Positions 50,131 through 64,000 of a DNA stretch of 64,000 bases are shown piece by piece. The translations under genes and the position numbers were made by a program. The DNA is taken from positions 1,087,860-1,151,859 of the forward strand of contig NW_004450277.1 of NCBI RefSeq assembly GCF_000321225.1, in the 5' to 3' direction. Position 1 is the first letter of the stretch. Every line of letters begins with the position of its first letter. Under the pieces are notes generated by a model. It made no database searches. It saw nothing but the letters and a program-made list of their open reading frames with translations, and was not told where the DNA came from. Origin of the DNA: Odobenus rosmarus divergens. Its lineage: Eukaryota > Chordata > Mammalia > Carnivora > Odobenidae.

Positions 50131-50948
50131 AGAGTCAAGGAATATTAGCCTATATGACACAGGTAGAGTGGACTTCTATAATGGAAATATAGTACAATAG
50201 ATATGTTGAATAATGCATCTGATGAAAACAACTCCAAAAGTTGGATAAATTAAAGGAAGGAATTATTACCACATTGCCTAGCTGTCAAAAACAAGGAATC
50301 TGCAAAGGACAAAAATTAATAAAGAATGGAAACGCTGGATGGTAAATGAACACCAATTTGATGGGATATATAAAGTCAAGATCCAGTCTTATGTGAAGTA
50401 TATAATATACATCTTTCTATAAATCTGGTATCAGGTCTTAAGTTTAAGTCCTTGAGGCATTTCAAGTTAATTTTTGTGAGGGGTGCAAGGTAGGGATCTA
50501 ATTTCATTTTTCCCCATGTGTTTATTCAGTTTTCCCAGCACCATGTTGAAGAAATTATCCTTTCCTGATTGAATATTCTTGACTCCCTTGTCAAACATTA
50601 GTTGATTGTATACATGGGCGTTTAATTCTGGGCTGTCTATTCTGTTCCATTCTACAAATCCATGACTACATGATATCTTTCCATTTGTTTGTGTCTTCTA
50701 TTTCTTTCAACAAGATATTATAGTTTTCATTGTATAGATCTTTCACTTTCTTGGCTAAATTTATTACCAGGTATTTTGTTATTTTAATGCTATTAATGGG
50801 ATAGTTTTATTTCTTTTCAGATGATTTGTTGTTATGTATAGAAATACAACTGATTTCTCTATGTTGATTTTATATCCTGAAACTTCACTCAATTATTTTA
50901 TTAATTCTAACAGTTTTTTTGTTGTTTTTGAGTTTGGGTTTTTTATTT

Positions 50949-51163
50949 TTTTATTTTTTATTTTTATTTTTTTAAAAGATTTTATTTATTTATTTGACAG
51001 AGAGAGAGACAGCGAGAGAGCGAACACAGCAGGGGGAGAGGGAGAGGGAGAAGCAGGCTTCCTGCCGAGCAGGGAGCCTGATGCGGGGCTCAATCCCAGG
51101 ACTTTGGGATCATGACCTGAGCTGAAGGCAGACACTTAACGACTGAGCCACCCAGGCGCCCCT
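50949..51163 (-). repeat. Antisense Can-SINE with TSD
   Basis: AGTTTGGGTTTTTTAT on both flanks. Confidence 0.95.
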
Positions 51164-51414
51164 AGTTTGGGTTTTTTATATATGAGATCATATCCTCCAT
51201 AAATAATGACAGTTTTAGTTCTTCCGTTCTGATTTGGATGCCTTTTATTTCTGTGTCTTGCCTAATTGCTGTAGCTAGGACTTCCAGTAAGTACTATGTT
51301 GACTAAGAGGCTGAGAGTGGGCATCCATTTATCTTGTTCCTGATCTTTGAGGAAAAGCTTTCAGTTTCTCACCATTTAGTATGATGTTAGCTGTGGGTTT
51401 GTTGTATGTGGCTT

Positions 51415-51614
51415 TTCTTTTTTTTAAGATTTGTTTATTTATTTGAGAGAGAGAGAGAGAGGAGGGGTGGAGAGGGAGAGAGAGAGAGAATCCCAAGCAG
51501 ACTCACTGCTGAGCACAGAGCATGATGCGGAGCTCAGTCCCAGGACCCTGAAATTGTGACCCGAGCTGAAATCAAGAGTTGACTGCTTAATAAACTGAGC
51601 CACCCAGGCACCCC
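51415..51614 (-). repeat. Antisense Can-SINE
   Basis: TATGGCTTTT-like flanks, older subtype. Confidence 0.92.
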
Positions 51615-53075
51615 ATATATGGCTTTTATTATGTTGAGGTATGTTTGTTCTATACTCAGCTTGTTGAAGGTTTTACTTATGAAAGGATATTTATTATGTC
51701 CAATGCTTTTTCTGCCTCTATTTAGATGATCATATGATTTTTATCTCTCATTTTATTAACGTGCAGTATCACATTTAATTTGTTTATGTTGAACTATCCT
51801 TGCATCCCAGGGATAAATCCTTCTTGGTCGTGGTGGGTAATCCTTTTAATATGTTGTTGAATTTGTTTTGCTAATATTTTGTTGAGTACTTTTGCATTTT
51901 TTTCACCAGTACATTAGTCTAGTTTTCTTTTCTTGTCATGTCCCTATCTGGCTTTGGTGTCAGGGTGGTTCTGGCCTTGTAGAATGAGTTTGGAAGTGTT
52001 CCCTTCTCTTCAGTTTTTGGGGAGGATTGGCATTAATTCTTCTTTAAATGTTTGATAGAATTTGTTACTGTAGCTGTCTGGTCCTGGGTTTTTCTCTGTT
52101 GGAAGATTTTTGTTTACTGATTCAAGCTCCTTAGTCATTATTGGTCTGTTCAGATTTTCAATATCTTCATGATTTAAAAAAGGCACTTGATATGATCTTA
52201 AATTTGCTAAGATTTGTTTTGTGTCCTATTATATGGTCTATCTTGGATAATTTTCTCTGCACTCTTGAGAAGAATGTTCATTCAGCTTCTGTTGGATGGA
52301 ATGTTCTGTAAATGTCTGTTAGGTCCATTTGGCCTAATGCATGGTTCAAGTCCAGTGTTTCCTTGTTGATTTTCTGTCTGGATGATCTATCCATTGCTGT
52401 AAGAGGGTATTGAAGTCCCCTGCTATTATTGCCTTGGTGTCTATTTCTCGCTTCAGATCGGTTAGTATTTGCTTAATAAAGTTAGGTGGTCTGATTTAAA
52501 AAGTTAGGTGCATATATATTTATGACTGTTACATCTTCCTGATGAATTGATCCCTTTACCATTATATATTGACCTTCTTTGTCTCTTGTTACCCTTTTTG
52601 GCTTAAAGTCTATTGTGTCTGATATGATTATAGCTATTCCTATTGTCTTTTGGTTTCACTTGCATGGAATATATTCTTCCATCCCTTCACTTTGAGCCTA
52701 TGTGTGTTAAAGTTGAAGTGAGCCTCTTGTAGGCAGCATATACTTGCTTCTTATTTATCCATCAAGCCACTCTGTGCCTTTTGATTGTTGAATTAAATCC
52801 AATTACATTTAGAGTTATTATTGATATGTAAGAATTTACTAATGCCATCTTATTAATTACGTTCTGATGTTTTATATTTCTGTTGTTTCTTTTTCCCTCT
52901 GTTTCTACCCTCCATTGTAAATTGGTGATATTCCATGGTGGTATGCTCTGTTTTCCTTTTCTTTATCTTTCGTGAATCTACTCTAGTTTTTTGTTTTGTG
53001 ATTACCATGAGGTTTACATAAAATATCTCAAAGATAAAGCAGTCCATTTTGTTTTCTCTTTTTTTCTAATTGCAT

Positions 53076-56150
<3,075 letters not shown>

Positions 56151-56867
56151 TTTTTTAATCTACCCAGCCACTCTGTGCCTTTGATTGGGGAATTCAATGC
56201 ATTTATTTTAGAGTAATTGTTGAAATGTAAGGAGTTATTACTGCCATCTTATTGCTTTCTGGTTATTATGTATTTTTATTGCTCCTTTCCCCCTCTGTTT
56301 CTGTCTACCTTTGTAAATAGGTGATTTTCCATGGTAGTATGCTCTGTGCCCCTCCCCCCTTTTAATTTTTCATGAGCCTACTCTAGATGTTTGTTTTGTG
56401 GTCACCTTGAAGCTTATATAAAACATATCATAGATAAAATAGTCCATTTTATACTGATAGCAACTTACCTGCATTAACCTATAAAGGCTCTTCTCCTCCC
56501 CTTTTATATTTCTGATGTCACAATTTACCTCTTTTTAAAATTTTTATTTAAATTTTAGTTAGTTAACACACAGTGCAATATTGCTTTCAGGAGTAGAATG
56601 CTTATCTACAACAAGTGCCCTTTTTAATACCCATCACCCATCTAGCCCATCCCCCCCCCATCAGCCCTCAGTTTGTTCTCTATCATTAAGAGTTTCTTAT
56701 GGTTTATTTCCCTCCTTTCCACCCATATGTTCATCTGTTTTGTTTCTTAAATTCCATATATGAGTGAGATCATAATGGTATTTGTCTTTCTCTGACTGGC
56801 TTATTTCACTTAGCATAATACATTGTAGCTCCATCCACGTCATTGTAAATGGCAAGATTTCATTCTC

Positions 56868-57075
56868 TTTTTTTTAATTTTTTTTAAAGATTTTTATTTA
56901 TTTATTTGACAGAGAGAGACACAGTGAGAGAAGGAACACAAGCAGGGGGAGTGGGAGAGGGAGAAGCAGGCTTCCAGCCGAGCAGGAAGCCTGATGCGGG
57001 GCTCGATCCCAGGACCCTGGGATCATGACCTGAGCTGAAGGCAGACGCTTAATGACTGATCCACCCAGGTGCCCC
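56868..57075 (-). repeat. Antisense Can-SINE with TSD
   Basis: CAAGATTTCATTCT on both flanks. Confidence 0.95.
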
Positions 57076-57137
57076 AAGATTTCATTCTTTTTGATGGCTG
57101 AGTAATATTCCATCATTTTATATATATATGATGGAAT

Positions 57138-57163
57138 ACACACACACACACACACACACACAC
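57138..57163. repeat. (CA)n microsatellite
   Basis: Uninterrupted CA units at the L1 ATATATAT stretch. Confidence 0.95.
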
Positions 57164-58724
57164 CACATCGTCTTCATCCATTCATCAGTAGATGGACACC
57201 TGGGCTCTCTCCATAGTTTGGCTATTGTTGATAATGCTGCTGTAAATATTGGGGTGCATGTACCCCTTCAAATCAGTATTTTTGTATCCTTTGGGTAAAT
57301 ACCTAGTAGTACAATTGCTGGATCATAGGGTAGTTCTATTTTTAGTTTTTTGAGGAACTGCTCTGGCATGGCTGCACCAGTTTGCATTCCCACCAACACT
57401 GCAAGAGGGTTCCCCTTTCTCTGCATCCTCGCCAACACCTGTTGTTTCTTGTGTTGTTAATTTTAGTCATTCTGACAGGTGTGAGGTGATATCACATCGT
57501 GTTTTTGATTTGTATTTCCCTAATGATGAGTGATGTTGAGCATCTTTTCATGTGTCTGTTAGCCATTTGGATTTCTTCTTTGGAAAATTGTCTATTCTTG
57601 TCTTCTGCCCATTTTTTAACTGGATTATTTGTTTTTTGGGTGTTGAGTTTGGTAAGTTCTTTATAGATTTTGGATACTAAACCTTTATCAGATGTGTTGT
57701 TTGCAAATATTTTCTCCCATTCCATAGGCTGCCTTTTAGTTTTGTTGATTGTTTCTGTCACTGTGAAGAGACTTTTTAATCTTGATGAGGTACCAGTAGT
57801 TCATTTTTGCTTTTGTTTCTGGTGACATGTCTAGTAAAAAGTTGCTATGGCCAAGGTCAAAGAGGTTTCTGCCTGTGTTCTCTAGGATTTTGATGGTTTC
57901 CTGTCTCACATTTAGGTCTTTTATCGATTTTGAATTTATTCTTGTGTTTGGTGTAAGAAAGTGGTCCAGTTTCATTCTTCTGCATGTCGCTGCTCAGTTT
58001 TCCCAACACCAGTTGTTGAAGAGACACAATTTACCTCTTTATAAGGCTGTGAATTTATTAACAAATTATAGTAGCTATAATTATTTTTAATACTCTTTCC
58101 ATTAGCCTTTATACTATATACTTTACTATTATAAAATTAGAGTTTTCTATATCTAACATTTTCCACCTTTAGCAGTGTGTTGTGTACTTTCATATGTTGT
58201 CATGTCACTGATTAGCATCTTTTCATTTCAGCTCAAACTCCTATCAGCATTTCTTGCAAAGCAGGTCTAGTGGTGATGAACTCCCTCAGCTTTTGCTTGT
58301 CTGGGAAAGTCTTTGTTTATACTTCATATCTCAAGAACACTTTGCCAGATAGAGTATTCTTGGCTGGCAATTTTAAATCACTTGTCATATGTCACTCTGC
58401 TGTCTCCTTAGGGTTTCTGCTGAGAAATCTGCTGACAGCCTGATGGGGTTCCCCTTGTAGGTTACAATCTTCATTCACTGGCTGCCTTTAGGATTCTTTC
58501 TTCATCTTTGATTTTAGTAGTTTCATTATAATGCATCTTGGAGAAAGTTTCTCCAGTCAAATGATAGGGTGATTGATCTGTTAGCTTTGTAAACTTGGAT
58601 GTCCAAGTCTCTCCCCATATTTGGGAAGTTCTCACCTGATTTCTTTAAATGAACTTCTGTGCCCTTCTTTCTCTCTTTTCCTTCCGGAATCCAGATTATT
58701 CTGCATGGACTGCAGACCTCATTC

Positions 58725-61290
58725 TTGAGGACTCAATGGCTATGCAAAATGACAAGCTTAAGAGGTAGAAATCAGCTTTGAGGTTATCTTCCAGTTTAGA
58801 ATGAGATGGGTTACGGATAGGTTGTGGCATTGGAAGTAATGGAACTGCCTTTGATATGTGACTGTCTGTGTTGGTGCAAGATCCTCTTCCTCCATGAACT
58901 CAGAGTTTTCATTTTTAAATGGGAGAAGCTTATATCTCACTAAGTATAGTATACATGTCTTAGAGTTTTATACATGCCAGAAACTGTTCTTTATGCCTTA
59001 CCTATTTTAAGTTTTAGAGTGAGTCTAGGATGTAGGTGTATGTGAAACATACCAGTGAGAGAATTGAGGAAGAGGCCACGTGATGAGTAAAAGCAGTAAG
59101 GAGCAAACCTAGATATAATATTAGATATGTTTTGCTCCAGTTTCTTCAGCTTTAATCATGTTATCATAATTATTATATAAGGCTTTTATTTAATGACACT
59201 CGCATCAATGTGCTTGGCACATTGTGATTCTCATACAATGAAGGTTCCTTTTCTCCCCAAAACCACAAAGCAGAGAAAGTTTATTTGCCACCTAAGTTCA
59301 AGCATGGGATGAAGGAGGAATGGATGTAAGGGAAGAGGACAGGAGGGTAAAGTTTCAGGCTGCAGCACTAAAATGATATTCCTCATCTGTAATCACAGTG
59401 ATCATAGCTCTCAGATGTTTTCAAGACGTTTTCAATCATAGTGATCAAGGTGATTAGTGAGGGGAAGGCACAGTGAGTTCTATCAGGAGCCTTTAAAATC
59501 CCATCTGGCTGTTCAGTGAGATCTTATGTTCCTAACCTCTGTCACAGCCTTCTCTGCATTGTAATGAGCTTACCCCCAGGTGAAACATGTCTTCTAATCA
59601 CCATACCCATGCAGAGCAGCCATGGTCTAGTGGGCAGGGCCCTCGGGAAATGTGCCTTTCTGCTCTTCACCCAGGAATCAGCAACCTGCTATGGCTAAGT
59701 CCCTATGTTGTAAGTAAATTTGAATATACTACTCTGGCAACCTTCAGAGTGCTCTGAGAGGGACTAAATGTTTTCTCTGTTCTTCGACTTCATAAACTGA
59801 GGCTTGAAGGGGGGAAATCAATTGTCTACAGACTGAACAGATGAATAGATGGGGGGACCATGAATGACCTCATAGATGTCTGACTGTAAAGCTCATGTTT
59901 TTTTCTACTGCCCTCCTCTGCTGAAGTGACCTGCTTCTGTCCATCCCCTTCCTGTGTGAGTTCACGAGTTCTGCCTACAACGAGAGCTATGGGAGTAAAA
60001 GGCAATGATGTCCTGCTAGTTTGGGATGACCCATCCCTCAAATCTCCTCTGCTGGATTATATCATAGATCATAGATGTATCTGTTTGAGAAGGCAGAGGC
60101 CAATCTTCTGGAGAAGATCTAGAATAAATAAAGGCGAAATTTCAGTAACATCCAAAAGTCGTCCAGGCTATCAAGAACCCTCTTTACTTATTCAACAAAT
60201 TCTAATATAGAATCTAGTTACAGGACAAGAGGAGAGAGAAATAGAAAAAGGTTCCCCTCCTTGAATAAAATTTCAAAATCTAGTTAGAGGAGAAGACATA
60301 CAAGCAGACACTAGAGCATGATGTGACATGATGACAAATTCCGTATAAGCCATAATAAAGGAGAACAAGATGTGACGTAGGTGTGTTTTGGGTGGAGCAA
60401 TGTGGTTATGAATTCTCTGGATGAGAATAAAGATTTTCCTGCTCAGGGGTAAGTGGAGAGAGAAGAGTATGTATAAAAACTCAAATCCAGAAGCAAACCA
60501 GTAAGTTCAAATCAATCGCATTTGATTTGTGTGGGATGGCCCTTGGGGGAGTGAGAGGAGATAAAACTGGAAATGTAATCTAGGATCTGAACGTGAAGAA
60601 CAGTGAAGCCTGGACTGAAATGTTGGCTAGGAATCTGTGTGCAGTGATGCCAGAGGAGAGCTTGCTGTTTAGATTTGTGTCAGAAAAATGACTGGCTATC
60701 AGTGTAGAGGATGTATGAGTCTATGCACGGAAGAAATGCATAGCAATCAACAGGAAGACTCTTGCAATAATCCCAAGGCAAGTCTTGAGAGCTGAGTCTT
60801 TACTCCAGCAGTGGAGATAGAAGTCGTGATACATATTACAGGTGGACGATTCACATAGACCTATTAGTAATGGATCAAGGGATCATGTGGGATCAAGTGA
60901 AGTTGGGAGAGGGTACCATGACAACACTCATGGACTTGTGTTTACAGTGTGATAACTCTTCAACCAATGTTTTATCCCACTTTTAGTTCTCCACATTAAA
61001 TCTTTGGCCTCTTATGAGGTGAAAGGTGAAGTTGACCCAACTAGGCATAACCTAAGCTCATATTTTTAGAATCAGAAGGGTATCAGCATGAAAAAGGTAA
61101 GGAGAAAGAAATTGAGTCCAACCCTATCACCTCATAGGTGGACAAACGGACTAACAGACAAACACAGCCAGTGAAGGCAACTGCATTTCCTATTCTCCCA
61201 GTCTAAGTATCAAGGAAGTGGTCCTGGGGCATGGGTGGATGACTGTGATGCCCCTGGTCATATTCTCTTACTTGTGCATGTGGAGTTCTT
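58725..61290. other. Apparently unique sequence, no gene seen
   Basis: No defensin-like cysteine pattern or other exon was found. The plus frame at 59926-60210 has no recognisable domain. Confidence 0.45.
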
Positions 61291-61301
61291 TTTATTTTCT
61301 T

Positions 61302-61493
61302 TCTAAGATTCTATTTATTTGTCTGACAGAGGAGAGACACAGCGAGAGAGGGAACATAAGCAGGGGGAGTGGGAGAGGGAGAAGCAGACTCCCCGCTGAG
61401 CAGGGAGCCGGATGTGGGGCTCGATCCCAGGACCCTGGGATCATGACCCGAGCCGAAGGCAGACACTTAATGACTGAGCCACCCAGGTGCCCC
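61302..61493 (-). repeat. Antisense Can-SINE with TSD
   Basis: GTGCATGTGGAGTTCTT on both flanks. Confidence 0.95.
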
Positions 61494-61860
61494 TGTGCAT
61501 GTGGAGTTCTTAAGGGAAAAATCCTTAAGCCTAAAGTGTCACATTATAGAGATCTTATTCTACCATCCTATCTAAGTTGGAGTCTGTGATTGAGGAGAAA
61601 ATAGGACAACATCAAGGTATAGTGACAGAATGCTTTTAGTGTTCAATTAAATCTGTTCCAGTTCTAATATTTATACATCAAGTTTCTTCTCCAAAGTGAA
61701 GTCACAATACCTACATTCTGAGGTTGTTATAGGAAATCTAATAAGAAAATGATTACCTAAGCGCTCTGTAAGAATGCTTTTGTATCAGTAACCACTTCAA
61801 AAATATGTATGATTTCACCTCAATCTATAGGAAGAGGCCTTTAGATTCCATATTATGGGC

Positions 61861-62041
61861 CATTGTTTCTCAAAGTGTGGTCTGTGGACCAGAAACATTG
61901 GCATCACTTGGAATTTGTGAGTAATGCTAATTCCTCAGGCTCTACCACAGAATCAGAAATTGGGGATGAGGCCCAGAAATCTGTTTTAACAGTCTCTCCA
62001 GGTGTTTCTGATGTGCTTTAACACTTGATAATCACTGCTAT
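61861..62041. mobile_element. MER5A-like hAT DNA transposon remnant
   Basis: TTGTTTCTCAAAGTGTGGTC, GGCATCACTTGGAATTTGTG and CTCTCCAGGTGTTTCTGATG match the MER5A pattern. Confidence 0.85.
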
Positions 62042-62280
62042 GGCAGATTGTGAGCATGCAGCCTGGGAACTGTCTTCAATGATGACATCACTTCCATCCA
62101 TCAGTCCCTAGTGGGTGTTTTGGACCAAGCCTCACTTGTGTCTGGCCTCTACCTTATTTGCATCTCTTCCCTGGCACTGCTGGTGCTAAGGAAATATGAT
62201 GCCCTTCCAGACATTGTTCCGTGGAGGGACAGGGGAAGGGGGTGTATTGAGAAGAGTGACGCCAGAGTAAAGCCCTTTGC

Positions 62281-62286
62281 TTTAAT
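62281..62286 (-). terminator. ATTAAA polyadenylation signal of DEFB126
   Basis: On the minus strand ATTAAA, the commonest variant signal, lies about 40 nt after the DEFB126 stop codon. No AATAAA is closer. Confidence 0.5.
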
Positions 62287-62324
62287 GAAGCAGGGATCCT
62301 AGGTCAGGAGACAGGTGGGAATGT

Positions 62325-62545
62325 TCAGTTAGTGGTACTCGTTGAAACTTCTGAAGCATGTGCCGTGGTTGTCATCTTTGAGTTTTCCCCGCAGACAGCA
62401 GAATTAAACTCTTTGCCAGACAGGATGCAGCACATTTTTCCTTTGGGGCATATCCCAGTAGCAGGCTGTATAGCCGCCTCTCCCACTCTGCATGTCGACC
62501 TGCAATTTCCAATTTTGTTTGCACACTTTTTCACATACCAACTAC
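62325..62545 (-). CDS. DEFB126: Beta-defensin 126, second exon only (start beyond window)
   Basis: Minus-strand exon opening after TTTATGCAG at about 62554-62546. The partial codon GT completes a Gly, and the frame then reads SWYVKKC, as in the DEFB126 mature start. Cysteine spacing is C-x6-C-x3-C-x13-C-x5-CC. The long 13-residue loop and an extra cysteine 12 residues after the CC pair are typical of DEFB126. The tail is short and rich in Thr and Ser (KMTTTAHASEVSTSTTN) and then stops at TGA. In primates and cattle this protein is an epididymal sperm-coat glycoprotein whose Ser/Thr tail is O-glycosylated. Human DEFB126 is about 111 residues; this tail is clearly shorter, giving roughly 90 if exon 1 is normal. 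I found no convincing exon 1 between 62546 and 64000, so it should lie past the right edge. Confidence 0.87.
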
Positions 62546-62554
62546 CTGCATAAA

Positions 62555-64000
62555 GGAATTATATAGATTATTTAAACCAGAGACCTATCACAAAAAGGTA
62601 GAAATAACAATAGTTTTTTGAACACTGATCATTCAAGTCCCTTACCAGTGGCATTGTTATATTTTTCCTAGTCCTCAGACCTGCTCTGAGATTTTATAAA
62701 AATATACACACATAGAATTTTGATGTATGTATGAGCCTTTCTGAAATCGAAATTTGGAATATAAACACCAGGTATCTATTCCCCATTGTTTTAATGGGAA
62801 AATATATATAACACATTATTTCTAGTAAGTACAAAAGCCCTAACCAATTTCATAAAATGTAACTAAAACACAATAAACCACCTAAAGAAAACTAAAAAAA
62901 AAAATGATCATTTTAAAATATGAAATGCTCAAATCATCACTGTAATGCTTCTTACTGTCACACAAATTTACTGGCTTTTGTTGACACTTGGTGAGATTTT
63001 CAAAATATCTTTACAAGTTTGTGAGGTCCTACAAATTGTATGTGAAATGTAACTGGATTTGTCTTATAGATTGTCTTATTAAATGTAATATAACTTCTCA
63101 TATATACATGAATGTCTATGTATCTATAATATTGAGATATAAATACAATCTACAACTTTTTGGTAATAACTCAAAAGCCATTCTACTAGGAAATATTTAT
63201 CAGGGAGCCATTCTGCAAGGTGTGCCTACATATTATATACATACATAAAGAATTTTCTTATCACATGGTATAACACATAGAAGGCCCTGAAGAGATGTTA
63301 GAACTCTTTCTTATCGGGATCTGTGTTGTTCAACTCATTTCCCATTGAATCAACACATATATAATGGGTGCCTACTCTGTTAAGAACCCTGCAAGAATGA
63401 TGGGAATGAAACAATGAACAGGAAGACAAGATCTGAGAAGCTTATGGGGGAGGAGGTAGTGGGAAGAAAATAAATATGTAAGTGAATAAACAAAATAACT
63501 GCAGATTTGTGATAAGTGCAGCAAATTAAAAAATATGGAATGTAGTAGAGACTAAGCAAATGGAACAGTCATTTTTGATTTCTGACTATTACCACCACTG
63601 TTATCCTTTATCAGCTGTTTAATTCTCCTCCAAGGATTAAATGAGATTTTTACATACATAATGTTTATGTACATGCAATTACATATATAGATGTAGGGCT
63701 ATATGAATGGGCCTCTCACTCCTAAAATCAGGATTCTGCCTGGGGTTGTTGAGGAAATTATCCCTTAGGAAATGATGTTCAAGCCTAGACAGAAGGATGG
63801 ATGAAAGGGGTCCCGCTATGTGAAGATCTAAAAGAGTGTTCAAAGAAGAAGTAATAGCATATGTGAAGGCTAAGAGTGTGGGAAGAACCTGCTATTTCTG
63901 AGACAGGAAAAGATTGCTTGACTTCTTTGTTTGCATGATTTTTCTTACTTTATCTTTTCTTTTTATTCTTTTGTGTCTGTAAGGAGTCTCCACAGTGGTC
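62555..64000. other. Apparently unique sequence, expected DEFB126 intron 1
   Basis: No signal-peptide exon was found on the minus strand, so DEFB126 intron 1 probably runs off the window. Sequence is A/T-rich. Confidence 0.45.

Larger units (their letters stand above)
50410..53065 (-). repeat. Long antisense L1 ORF2
   Basis: Reverse ORF2 from TTTTCCCAGCACCATGTTGA (50531) through CATCCCAGGGATAAATCC (51804) to GGCAGCATATACTTGCTTCT (52733). Interrupted by two SINEs. Confidence 0.82.
56535..58024 (-). mobile_element. Antisense L1 with TSD, hosting a SINE and (CA)n
   Basis: CACAATTTACCTCTTT at about 56519 and 58025. The minus frame at 57492-57761 is L1 ORF2 ([20 protein letters not shown]). Confidence 0.9.
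56155..58720 (-). repeat. Old antisense L1 split by a younger L1
   Basis: 56155-56520 and 58040-58720 are old L1 (CCACTCTGTGCCTTTGATTG; TATCTCAAGAACACTTTGCC), parted by the L1 at 56535-58024. Confidence 0.65.

Noticed and set aside
62640..62670. Possible DEFB126 exon 1 ending at a GTAAG donor near 62646 (minus)
   Set aside because: The phase-1 frame upstream reads EKYNNAT after a stop, with no hydrophobic signal peptide.

Overview
The window looks like nuclear DNA from a carnivoran mammal. It holds about 32 copies of the tRNA-Lys-derived carnivore SINE (Can-SINE), many L1 fragments with target-site duplications (TSDs), and spliced vertebrate genes. The SINE bodies are of the arctoid type (bear, seal or mustelid-like), and I saw no copy with the canid-specific head. 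A non-canid caniform is therefore the best guess; this comes from reading alone, not from a database search.

The only genes I can support are three two-exon beta-defensins. DEFB128 is on the plus strand (exons at 21641-21689 and 23173-23408). DEFB127 is on the minus strand (exons at 40494-40542 and 38420-38673). DEFB126 is on the minus strand, with only its second exon inside the window (62325-62545). This is the human 20p13 sub-cluster order read in reverse, so DEFB129 should lie off the left edge and DEFB125 off the right edge. In other mammals these genes are mostly expressed in the epididymis and make small secreted cationic peptides that coat sperm or kill microbes. DEFB128 and DEFB127 point towards each other and share a short motif at nearly the same distance upstream of their start codons.

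Layout. 0-21 kb: old antisense L1s, a degenerate 30-bp-period repeat (about 2.43-3.07 kb), an MLT/MST-like LTR, DNA transposons and a TDP1 retropseudogene (15.5-17.7 kb). 21-24 kb: DEFB128. 24-38 kb: a mariner-like element, TSD-flanked young L1s, an SSB (La) retropseudogene nested in an L1 (28.5-30.7 kb), a 26-nt U6 snRNA fragment with perfect TSDs (33.03 kb), and nested L1s. 38-40.6 kb: DEFB127. 40.6-62 kb: an almost gene-free block filled with L1 and SINE. 62.3-62.5 kb: DEFB126 exon 2, then apparently unique sequence to the edge.

No bacterial-type system, CRISPR array or operon is present. The most notable signals are (i) what look like two-way templated copies between 11.9-12.75 kb and 13.95-14.2 kb, (ii) the tail-less U6 fragment, (iii) a 14-nt tail-only retroinsertion, and (iv) the motif shared upstream of the two defensin genes.
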